Positions 27,319 through 34,993 of a DNA stretch of 64,000 nt are shown piece by piece. The notes beneath the pieces are model-generated. The model ran no database searches. It was not told where the DNA came from and worked only from the letters and a program-made list of their open reading frames with translations. This DNA comes from Candidatus Rokuibacteriota bacterium (GTDB lineage Bacteria > Methylomirabilota > Methylomirabilia > Rokubacteriales > CSP1-6). The position numbers and the translations under genes were made by a program. Each line of letters begins with the position of its first letter. Within the stretch, counting starts at the first letter, position 1. Location: contig JAUSJX010000065.1 in assembly GCA_030647435.1 (NCBI GenBank), positions 1-64,000 on the forward strand, read 5' to 3'.

Positions 27319-27977
27319 ACGACGACTTCGACTACCCCATCATGTCGAGGGCGGTGATCCTGGGCGACAAGGACACCGTCGCCCGGAAGACGCAGGAAGG
27401 TCTCGCCCTCGAGATGGATCCCAAGGAGCTGATCTTTCGCGGTCTGATCCCGGGCATGGACGTCGTGGGCGAGAAGTTCAGGCGCAACGAGTACTACGTG
27501 CCCCAGGTGCTGCTCTCGGCGCGCGCCATGTACGCCGGGCTCGACCTCCTCAAGCCCCTCATCACCAAGGCGGGCGGCGCCGAGCAGTCGCTCGGCGTGG
27601 TCGTCATCGGCACGGCGCAGGGCGACCTCCACGACATCGGCAAGAACCTCGTCGCCATGATGCTCGAGGGCGCGGGCTTCAAGGTGCACAACCTCGGCCG
27701 CGACGTCTCGCCTGAGAAGTTCGTCGCGGCGGTCGAGGAGCACGGCGCGCAGATCGTGGGCATCTCGGCGCTCATGACCACGACCATGCCCGCCATGAAG
27801 CGCACGATCGACGCGCTGGAGAAGGCGGGCGTCCGCGGCCGCGTCAAGGTGATGATCGGCGGCGCCCCCGTAAGCCAGGCCTATGCCGACGAGATCGGCG
27901 CCGACGGCTACGCGCGGGACTCGACCATTGCGGTGGTGCGCGCCAAGGAGCTCCTCGGCGTGGCGGTGGCGACCTGA
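27315..27977 (+). CDS. Corrinoid (cobalamin-binding) methyltransferase subunit, MtbC/MetH-like
   Basis: The 220-residue protein starts at ATG 27315, inside the previous stop. The helical cap (about 1-85) includes IPGMDVVGEKFRRNEYYVPQ, the region that shields the methyl-cobalt bond. The Rossmann-like domain has GDLHDIGKN with the DxHxxG motif, so His106 is the lower cobalt ligand. SALMTTTMPAM and GGAPV are further corrin-tail contacts. It carries the methyl group between partner enzymes. With the adjacent homocysteine methyltransferase and reactivation protein it recreates three of the four modules of MetH as separate polypeptides. Confidence 0.93.
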   Translation: MNDDFDYPIMSRAVILGDKDTVARKTQEGLALEMDPKELIFRGLIPGMDVVGEKFRRNEYYVPQVLLSARAMYAGLDLLKPLITKAGGAEQSLGVVVIGTAQGDLHDIGKNLVAMMLEGAGFKVHNLGRDVSPEKFVAAVEEHGAQIVGISALMTTTMPAMKRTIDALEKAGVRGRVKVMIGGAPVSQAYADEIGADGYARDSTIAVVRAKELLGVAVAT

Positions 27978-28897
27978 TGGCGCGCCCGCGCGGCTGGGAG
28001 ATCGTCGAGCGCGCGAAGGCGGGAGAGCGCCTGGTCTTCGACGGCGGCTACGGCACGGCGCTCTTCGCGGCGGGGCTCCTCAACGGCGCCTGCCCCGAGC
28101 TCTGGAACGACACGCACCCGGAGGTCGTCCGCGGCATCCACAAGGGCTACTTCGACGCGGGCTCGGACTTCGTCGAGACCAACACCTTTGGCGGCACCCG
28201 GCTCAAGCTCAACGAGTACCAGATCGGCGACCGGACGAGGGAGCTGAACGACAAAGGCGCGCGGCTGGCGCGCTCGGTCTGCCCGCCCGGCGGCTACGTC
28301 GCGGGCTCGATCGGCCCGACGAGCCGGCTGCCGGTCGAGTACGAGCCCCTCGGTGACACCAGCGACGAGGAGTACGTCGCCACCTTTAAAGAGCAGGCCC
28401 TCGCGCTGGCCGAGGGCGGGGTGGACATCTTCGCCGTCGAGACCATGATGTTCCCCCAGGAGGCCACCGCCGCGATCAAGGCGTGCAAGGCGGTCGCCGA
28501 CCTGCCGGTGATGGCGACCATGTTCTTCCAGTACGAGGAAATGCACGATCGGGACCGGACCATGTGGGGCGAGAGCCCGGCCGACGTGGCGAAGAGCCTG
28601 CTGGGCGCGGGCGCCGACATCGTCGGCATGAACTGCGGCCGCGGCCCCGACCGGGCGATCGTCATCATCCGCGAGATGCGGGCGGTGACCGACGCTCCGC
28701 TCATCGCGTATCCCAACGCGGGGCTGCCCATCACCAAGGGCGACACCACGACCTACGAGCTCGGGCCCGAGGCCATGGCCAAGGACTACCCGGCGCTGCT
28801 GGACGCCGGCTGCAACATCGTCGGCGCCTGCTGCGGCTCGGATCCGGCCCACATCCGCCTCATCGCCGAGGTCGCGCGCTCCCGCCGCAGCAAGTGA
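27977..28897 (+). CDS. Homocysteine S-methyltransferase family protein
   Basis: The 306-residue TIM-barrel enzyme starts at ATG 27977, sharing one base with the previous stop. It has the family entry LVFDGGYGTALFAAG, the ETNTFGGTRLKL block, and zinc ligands: one Cys in GMNCGRG and a Cys pair in GACCGSDP near the C-terminus. It should bind homocysteine through zinc and take a methyl group from the corrinoid protein encoded just upstream, forming methionine. The N-terminus is closer to MetH module 1 than to betaine-homocysteine methyltransferase. A different thiol acceptor cannot be excluded. Confidence 0.9.
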   Translation: MARPRGWEIVERAKAGERLVFDGGYGTALFAAGLLNGACPELWNDTHPEVVRGIHKGYFDAGSDFVETNTFGGTRLKLNEYQIGDRTRELNDKGARLARSVCPPGGYVAGSIGPTSRLPVEYEPLGDTSDEEYVATFKEQALALAEGGVDIFAVETMMFPQEATAAIKACKAVADLPVMATMFFQYEEMHDRDRTMWGESPADVAKSLLGAGADIVGMNCGRGPDRAIVIIREMRAVTDAPLIAYPNAGLPITKGDTTTYELGPEAMAKDYPALLDAGCNIVGACCGSDPAHIRLIAEVARSRRSK

Positions 28898-29628
28898 GCG
28901 CGGCGCTCGACGTCCGCTCGCCCTTCCCCGCCGTCTTCCAGGATGTCCCGCTGCGCGTGGACCGCGACGAGGTCTTGCGCTTCCAGGGCTACAAGAAAGG
29001 CGTCGATATCCCGGATGCCGCCGTGCTCTCGCTCTTCGACGAGGCGCTCGCGCTCGGCGAATCACTGATCGAGCCCCGCGTCGTCTACCGCGGCAGCCGC
29101 GTGACGGGGCAGGGACCGGATGTCATAGAAACCGCCGGCCAGCGGCTCCATATCCCCGAGATCGGCAGGCTCTGGGGCTCGCTCGAGGCGATCGGCGCGG
29201 GCGTCTGCACCGTGGGGTCTGCAATCGAGGCGCGAGTGCGCGATCTGTGGGATCGACGTGAGCTGCCGCTGGCGGGCATGCTCGACAGCGTCGGCTCGGC
29301 GGCGGTCGAGAGTCTCGCCGAGTACGCCAACGATCTCCTGTGCCAGGCGGCGATTCCCGCCGGGCTCAAGGTGACGAACCGGGTCAGCCCGGGCTATGCC
29401 GGGTGGGATACGGCCGAACAGGCGGCCCTCTTCCGCATCTGCCACGGCGGGCCCATCGGCGTGACGCTCAATGACTCCTGCGTGATGAGCCCTGGCAAGA
29501 GCATCTCCTTCCTGGTCGGCGTCGGCCCCGAGGCGCGGGTGGACCACTACTTCACCCAGTGCCGCCGCTGCTGGATGCCCGACTGCGCCTATCGCCGCGC
29601 CCCCGCCGCCGCCACGGTGCGCCGGTAG
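28894..29628 (+). CDS. Stand-alone MetH activation-domain-like protein
   Basis: GTG 28894 overlaps the previous stop (GTGA), giving 244 residues. The sequence matches the AdoMet-binding reactivation domain of methionine synthase: an N-terminal helical part with LRFQGYKKG, and the conserved RVSPGYAGWDTAEQAALF segment that contacts AdoMet. The C-terminus carries a cysteine-rich tail, CRRCWMPDCAYRR, absent from classical MetH. Such proteins reductively methylate inactive cob(II)alamin. The Cys tail may bind metal or a small iron-sulfur centre, which is an inference. It completes a split MetH with the two genes before it. Confidence 0.85.
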   Translation: MSAALDVRSPFPAVFQDVPLRVDRDEVLRFQGYKKGVDIPDAAVLSLFDEALALGESLIEPRVVYRGSRVTGQGPDVIETAGQRLHIPEIGRLWGSLEAIGAGVCTVGSAIEARVRDLWDRRELPLAGMLDSVGSAAVESLAEYANDLLCQAAIPAGLKVTNRVSPGYAGWDTAEQAALFRICHGGPIGVTLNDSCVMSPGKSISFLVGVGPEARVDHYFTQCRRCWMPDCAYRRAPAAATVRR

Positions 29629-29653
29629 GGTTCCGCCGTGTCCTGGTGATACG

Positions 29654-30187
29654 ATGGCCGGTGAGATGGTGGACAACGTGATCCTCGTGGGCTTCATGGG
29701 GGCGGGCAAGTCGTCGGTCGGACGCATCCTGGCCGCGCGGCTCGGGCGCTGCTTCGTCGAGACGGACGAGATGATTACCGCCACGGAGGGCCGGCCCATC
29801 CCGGAGATCTTCGCCGAGAAGGGAGAGGCGCGCTTCCGCGCGCTCGAGGACGAGGCGGTTCGACTGCTCGCTCTCAAGCGGGGCGACGTCATCGCCACGG
29901 GCGGCGGGCTGCCGTGCGGAGCCGGTCGCGCCGAAGCGCTTCGCGCCATCGGCACCGTGGTGTGGCTCTCGGGCGACTTCGGGGCGCTGTACGAGCGCGC
30001 CCTGCGTGGCGGCGACCGCCCGATGCTCAGCGGCAAGACGCGCGAACAGGCCGAGGCCCTCTACGCGGCGCGCAAGCCCTTCTATGCCAAGGCGGACCTC
30101 GCGGTGGACACGACGGAGCTCAACCCCGGCCAGGTCGCGGCGCGAGTGGCCGCGGCGCTGGCGGAGCGTCAGAGGCAGGCGGTCTGA
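29654..30187 (+). CDS. aroK: Shikimate kinase
   Basis: The 177-residue enzyme phosphorylates shikimate in aromatic amino acid synthesis. It has Walker A GFMGAGKSS, the shikimate-binding DEMITATEGRPIPEIF block, the GGG loop (IATGGGLP), and the lid region GGDRPMLSGKTR with the conserved RP. The sequence is complete. It lies inside the methyl-transfer run and overlaps the next gene by one base (TGATG), an unusual neighbour for this pathway. Confidence 0.93.
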   Translation: MAGEMVDNVILVGFMGAGKSSVGRILAARLGRCFVETDEMITATEGRPIPEIFAEKGEARFRALEDEAVRLLALKRGDVIATGGGLPCGAGRAEALRAIGTVVWLSGDFGALYERALRGGDRPMLSGKTREQAEALYAARKPFYAKADLAVDTTELNPGQVAARVAAALAERQRQAV

Positions 30188-32034
30188 TGCCCGCGCCCTT
30201 CCTCGAGCGCCTCAGCGAGCGGCCGCTCCTGGGCGACGGCGCCATGGGCACGATGCTCTACGCCCGCGGCGTGCCGCTCGACGCGTGCTTCGACGTGCTC
30301 AACGTCAACGAGCCCAAGATCGTCCAGGGCATCCACGCCGAGTACATCCAGGCCGGCTCCGACTGGATCGAGACGAACACGTTCGGCGCCAACCGCTTCA
30401 AGCTCGGGGTACACGGCCTGTCGGCGGCGGTGCGCGAGGTCAACCTCCGCGGCGCCAAGTTGGCGCGCGACGTGCGCGAGACCATGGGGCGAGACGTCTT
30501 CGTGCTGGGTTCGATGGGCCCGCTCGGCAAGTACCTGGCCCCGCTCGGGTCGGTCACGCAAGAGGAGGCGCGCGCGGCATTCCTCGAGCAGGCCGAGGGG
30601 CTGCTCGAAGGCGGGGTGGACGCCTTTGTCGTCGAGACCTTCTCGGATCTCGTCGAGCTGCGGCTGGCCGTGGAGGCGATCCGCGCCGTCACCGATCTGC
30701 CGGTCATCGCCTCGGTCGCCTTCACCCAGGACCACGTGACCTTTCTCGGCCACACGCCGGTCGAGGTGGCGAGGACGCTCCGCGCGCTGCCCATCCAGGG
30801 GCTCGGCGCCAACTGCTCCGTCGGCTCGAGCACGCTCTACGACGTCCTGGAGCAGATGCTGCCCGAGGCCGCCGGCCTGCCGGTGATCATCCAGCCGAAC
30901 GCCGGTCTGCCGAGCCGCGTGGGCGATCGTCTGATCTACATCTCGTCGCCGGCATACATGGCCGAGTACGCGGCGCGGATGATCGGGGCGGGCGCCCGCC
31001 TCGTCGGCGGCTGCTGCGGCACCACGGCCGACCACATCCGCGCCATGCGCGAGGTAGTGGACCGTCACGTGCCGCGCTCCGGCGCCGGGAAGGCGGCCGA
31101 GCCTCGGCGCGCGCGCGTCGAGGCGAGCCCGGCGCCGACACTGCCGACAACCGCGGCGCCGACCTTGCTCCAGCGCAAGCTCGCGGCGCGCGAGTTCCTG
31201 GTCACCGTCGAGCTGGATCCGCCGCGCGGCCACAACATCGAGAAGCTCGTCCAGGGCGCCAAGCTCCTCAAGGAGCGGGGCGTCGAGATCGTGGACATCA
31301 ACGACGGCTCGCTCGGACGGGTGCGCATGTCGGTGCTGCCCACGGCCATCCTGGTCCGCGAGGCGACGGGGCTCGACATCAACATGCACTTCACCTGCCG
31401 CGACCGGAACCTCATGGGTATCCAGGCCGACGTGCTCGGCGCCCACGCGCTGGAGGTCCGCAACATCCTGGCGATGACGGGCGACCCGCCCCGCACGGGC
31501 GACTACGTCGATGCCACCGCCGTGTTCGACGTGGACGCCATCGGGCTCATCCGCATTTTGAAGGGTATGAACGAAGGGCGCGACGCCACCGGCAACTCCG
31601 TCGGCGAGCCGACGGCCTTCTGCGTGGGCGCGGCGCTCGACCCCGCGGCGGCCGATCCCGGGCGCGAGATGGAGCGCCTCCTCGCCAAGGCGGAGGCGGG
31701 CGCGCGCTGGTGCCAGACCCAGCCGGTCTACGACCTCGAGGTGCTGGAGCGCTTCTTCGCGCGCACCCGCTCACCCATCCCGGTCGTCGTCGGCGTGCTG
31801 CCGCTGCACTCGTCCCGCCACGCCGAGTTCCTCCACAACGAGGTGCCCGGCATCACCGTCCCCGACGCCGTGCGCACGCGCATGAAGGACGCGGGTGACC
31901 GCGGCCTGCGCGCGGGGATCGAGACGGCCCAGGCGCTGGTCCGGCAGATCCGCGGCCACTATGCCGGCGTGTATCTCATGCCCTCGTTCGGCCGCTTCGA
32001 GGTTGTCGCGGAAGTGCTCGACGCGCTCCAGTAG
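30187..32034 (+). CDS. Bifunctional homocysteine S-methyltransferase / 5,10-methylene-THF reductase
   Basis: The 615-residue fusion has a zinc homocysteine methyltransferase at about 1-300 (LGDGAMGTMLYARG, ETNTFGANRFKL, GANCSVGSS, GGCCGTT). An Ala/Pro linker at about 305-330 (PAPTLPTTAAPTLL) leads to a MetF domain at about 331-615 (FLVTVELDPPRGHN, DINDGSLGRVRMS, ILAMTGDPPRTGDY, QTQPVYDLE). MetF reduces methylene-THF with NAD(P)H and FAD to methyl-THF. One chain thus makes methyl-THF and holds homocysteine. This domain pair is known in several bacteria (YitJ-like). No methyl-THF:corrinoid (pterin-binding) module is seen nearby. Confidence 0.92.
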   Translation: MPAPFLERLSERPLLGDGAMGTMLYARGVPLDACFDVLNVNEPKIVQGIHAEYIQAGSDWIETNTFGANRFKLGVHGLSAAVREVNLRGAKLARDVRETMGRDVFVLGSMGPLGKYLAPLGSVTQEEARAAFLEQAEGLLEGGVDAFVVETFSDLVELRLAVEAIRAVTDLPVIASVAFTQDHVTFLGHTPVEVARTLRALPIQGLGANCSVGSSTLYDVLEQMLPEAAGLPVIIQPNAGLPSRVGDRLIYISSPAYMAEYAARMIGAGARLVGGCCGTTADHIRAMREVVDRHVPRSGAGKAAEPRRARVEASPAPTLPTTAAPTLLQRKLAAREFLVTVELDPPRGHNIEKLVQGAKLLKERGVEIVDINDGSLGRVRMSVLPTAILVREATGLDINMHFTCRDRNLMGIQADVLGAHALEVRNILAMTGDPPRTGDYVDATAVFDVDAIGLIRILKGMNEGRDATGNSVGEPTAFCVGAALDPAAADPGREMERLLAKAEAGARWCQTQPVYDLEVLERFFARTRSPIPVVVGVLPLHSSRHAEFLHNEVPGITVPDAVRTRMKDAGDRGLRAGIETAQALVRQIRGHYAGVYLMPSFGRFEVVAEVLDALQ

Positions 32035-32052
32035 TCTTCCCGGGGGACTCCG

Positions 32053-33399
32053 ATGGCCGATCTCCACGACGTCACCGCAGCCGAGGCCGCCCGCCGCATC
32101 CGTGCTGGCGCGCTGTCGCCCTCCAACTTATTGGCCTCCTGTCTTAAGCGAATTGACGCGGTCGAGCCCGTCCTCAAGGCCTGGGTGTACCTCGACCGCG
32201 ATGCTGCCTCCCGCGTCGCCGTCCAGCGGGACATCGAGGCGCGCGAGGGACGATTCATGGGACCGCTCCACGGCGTGCCCGTCGCGCTCAAGGACATCTA
32301 CGACGCCGCCGGGCTCGTGACCACGTCCGGGGTGGGGGCCTGGGGGCACCGCCGTCCGACCGTGGACGCGGTGTCCGTCGCGCGGTTGCGGGCCGCGGGA
32401 GCCGTCATCCTGGGCAAGGTCACGACGACGCCGTTCGCGCTCCGCGACCCGACAGCGACATGCAACCCGTGGAATCCCGGCCATACGCCGGGCGGCTCGT
32501 CGAGCGGCTCGGGCGCGGCGGTCGGCTCGCGCATGGTGCCGCTGGCGCTCGGCACGCAGACCGTCGGCTCGGTGCTGCGCCCGGCCGCCTACTGCGGCGC
32601 GGTCGGCTTCAAGCCGACTCACGGGCGCATCAGCGCGGTCGGCGTGACGCCGCTGGCGTGGAGCCTGGACCACGTGGGCGTGCTCTGCCGCTCCGTCGAG
32701 GACGCGGCGCTGGCGCTCACGGTCATGGCCGGTCACGATCCCGCGGACCCTTTCTCGGCGGCGATGCCCGTGGAGGATTACCTCGCCGCGCTGGCGGCGC
32801 CGGCGGCTCCGCGGATCGGGGTGCTGCGGCCGCTGATCGGGCGCGCCGAGCCCGCCAACGCGGCGCAGATCGAGGCGATTCTCGAGACGCTCCGCGCGGC
32901 GGGCGCGCAGGTCGAGGAGGCTCCACTCGCGGCTTCGTTCGAGGGTCTTCATGCGGCGGGAGACACCGTCTCGCGCGCCGAGGCGGCCGCCTTCCACCGC
33001 GACCTCTACGTGCGGCATTCGGCCGAGTACCCGAAGCACATCGGCGAGGCCGTCAAGGCCGGTCACGGCATCGCCGCCGTGGACTACATCGCCGCCCAGG
33101 CCCACCGGCGCGCGTTCAGCAAAGACATGGGCGCGGTCGCGGCGCGCTACGACGCGCTCGTCTCGCCGACGGCGGCCGGCCCGGCGCCGAAGGGGCTCGA
33201 GTCCACGGGCGATCCGTACTACTGCGCGCCGTGGAGCTTCGCCGGCATGCCGTCGATCTCGCTGCCCACCGGGCTCGCACCCGACGGGCTGCCGTTCGCG
33301 GTCCAACTGAGCGGGGCGCCGTGGTGCGAGGCGCGGCTGCTGGCCGCGGCGGTCTGGTGCGAGCGGGTCATCGGCTTCAAAGAGATCCCGCGTGCTTGA
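32053..33399 (+). CDS. Amidase signature family hydrolase
   Basis: The 448-residue protein has the Ser-cisSer-Lys triad: Lys in VALKDIYDAA (about residue 78), cis-Ser in TPGGSSSGSGAAV, and nucleophile Ser in TQTVGSVLRPAAYCG. The latter resembles AtzF/allophanate-hydrolase-like enzymes more than GatA. FKPTHGRISAVG follows. It lies 18 bp after the MTHFR fusion and overlaps the D-aminoacylase gene by 8 bp; the two hydrolases could act on N-acyl amino acids or carbamoyl compounds. It is a different subgroup from the amidase at 3521. Confidence 0.88.
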   Translation: MADLHDVTAAEAARRIRAGALSPSNLLASCLKRIDAVEPVLKAWVYLDRDAASRVAVQRDIEAREGRFMGPLHGVPVALKDIYDAAGLVTTSGVGAWGHRRPTVDAVSVARLRAAGAVILGKVTTTPFALRDPTATCNPWNPGHTPGGSSSGSGAAVGSRMVPLALGTQTVGSVLRPAAYCGAVGFKPTHGRISAVGVTPLAWSLDHVGVLCRSVEDAALALTVMAGHDPADPFSAAMPVEDYLAALAAPAAPRIGVLRPLIGRAEPANAAQIEAILETLRAAGAQVEEAPLAASFEGLHAAGDTVSRAEAAAFHRDLYVRHSAEYPKHIGEAVKAGHGIAAVDYIAAQAHRRAFSKDMGAVAARYDALVSPTAAGPAPKGLESTGDPYYCAPWSFAGMPSISLPTGLAPDGLPFAVQLSGAPWCEARLLAAAVWCERVIGFKEIPRA

Positions 33400-34981
33400 C
33401 CTCAAGATCTCGGGCGGGCAGGTGCTGGACGGCACGGGCGCGCCCGCGGTGCGGGCCGATGTCGGTGTCACGGGAGACAGCATCACGGCGGTCGGCGATC
33501 TCTCGCGCGAGCCCGCGGGAGAGACCGTGGACGCGGCGGAGCTGATAGTCGCGCCGGGCTTCATCGACATGCACTCCCACTCGGATTGGCGACTCTTCGC
33601 CAACCGCCGCGCCGAGTCCAAGATCCGCCAGGGCGTGACGACGGAGGTCGTCGGCAACTGCGGCTTCTCGCCCGCGCCCGTGTCCGACGAGTTCAGGGAG
33701 GACATGCAGGGTTTCGCGCTCTACGTTGGGCCCGGCATGGACTTCTCCTGGCGCTCGGTCAAGGACTACCTCCGCCGCTACGAGGACGACGGGCTTGCCC
33801 TCAACGTGGCGCAGCTCATCGGCCACGGCACGCTGAGGCTCGCGGTCATGGGCTTCGCCCGGCGAGCGCCCTCGGCGAAGGAGCTCGCCCGGATGCGGAG
33901 CCTCATGGAGTCGGCCATGGCCGAGGGCGCCTGCGGCCTGTCCACGGGACTGATCTACGCTCCTGGCTCCTATTCGGAGACGCCGGAGATCGTCGAGATC
34001 GCGCGCGGCGCCGCGCGCGGGGGCTTCTACGCGAGCCACATCCGCGGCGAAGGCGCGACGCTCCTCGACTCGGTCGCCGAGGCCATCCGCGTCGGTGAAG
34101 AGGGCGGCTTGCCGGTGCAGGTGAGCCACATCAAGACGGCGGGCCGGCCCCACTGGGGCAGGGTGAAGGACGCCCTCGCCCTGATCGACGCCGCGCGCGC
34201 GAGAGGGCTCGACGTTATGGCCGATGTCTACCCGTACACGGCCTCGAGCACGACGATCCGGACTCTCCTGCCGGACTCGGCGCTCGAGGGCGGTATCGGG
34301 GCGATGCTGGGCCGTCTCCGCGACCCGGCGGCGCGCGCGCGGATCCGCGACGAGATGGCGCACGGCGCGGTCCTGGCGCGCGGCGTCGGCTGGGGCGACA
34401 TCATGATCGCGTATGCGCCGTCGAAGCCCGAGGTCCAGGGGCTGCGTCTCGACGAGATCGGCAGGCGCTGGGGCAAGGACCCGGTCGAGTGCGCCTTCGA
34501 CATCATCGAGGCCGAGAAGGGGAAGGGCTACGTCATCCTCTTCCAGCTCGACGAGGCGGACCTCCGGAAGGCACTCGTCCACCCCCACGTGATGATCGGC
34601 TCCGACGGCTCGTCGCTGGCGGCGACTGGGCCGCTCTCCGAGGGCAAGCCCCATCCGCGCAGCTACGGGACGTTTCCGCGCGTGCTCGGCCGCTACGCCC
34701 GCGACGAGGGCGTGCTGACCCTGCCCGCCGCCATCCACAAGATGACGGGGATGCCTGCGGCGCGGCTCGGCTTGAAGGATCGCGGCGTCATCCGGCCCTG
34801 CGCCAAGGCCGACGTCGTCGCCTTCTCGCCAGGGCGCGTCGCCGATCTCGCGACGTATGAGGACCCGCACCGTTACGCCGCCGGCATCGAGCACGTGATC
34901 GTCAACGGCCGCGCCGTCGTGCGAGGCGGCGAGCATACCGGGAATCTTCCCGGGCGCGTGCTCCGGCCCGCGATGGGGTAG
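33392..34981 (+). CDS. N-acyl-D-amino-acid deacylase family amidohydrolase
   Basis: The 529-residue protein starts at GTG 33392 inside the amidase 3' end. It is an amidohydrolase with the metal motif APGFIDMHSHSD, the metal-bridging Cys region TTEVVGNCGFSPAP, GLSTGLIYAPGSYS, ASHIRGEG, VSHIKTAG and the catalytic Asp in MIGSDGSS. These are the D-aminoacylase signatures. It should release D-amino acids from N-acyl forms; some members act on dihydropyrimidine-like or N-acyl-glutamate substrates. The coupled amidase and upstream D-cysteine-type enzyme hint at D-amino acid use. Confidence 0.92.
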   Translation: MLDLKISGGQVLDGTGAPAVRADVGVTGDSITAVGDLSREPAGETVDAAELIVAPGFIDMHSHSDWRLFANRRAESKIRQGVTTEVVGNCGFSPAPVSDEFREDMQGFALYVGPGMDFSWRSVKDYLRRYEDDGLALNVAQLIGHGTLRLAVMGFARRAPSAKELARMRSLMESAMAEGACGLSTGLIYAPGSYSETPEIVEIARGAARGGFYASHIRGEGATLLDSVAEAIRVGEEGGLPVQVSHIKTAGRPHWGRVKDALALIDAARARGLDVMADVYPYTASSTTIRTLLPDSALEGGIGAMLGRLRDPAARARIRDEMAHGAVLARGVGWGDIMIAYAPSKPEVQGLRLDEIGRRWGKDPVECAFDIIEAEKGKGYVILFQLDEADLRKALVHPHVMIGSDGSSLAATGPLSEGKPHPRSYGTFPRVLGRYARDEGVLTLPAAIHKMTGMPAARLGLKDRGVIRPCAKADVVAFSPGRVADLATYEDPHRYAAGIEHVIVNGRAVVRGGEHTGNLPGRVLRPAMG

Positions 34982-34993
34982 GATCGGGCCGCG

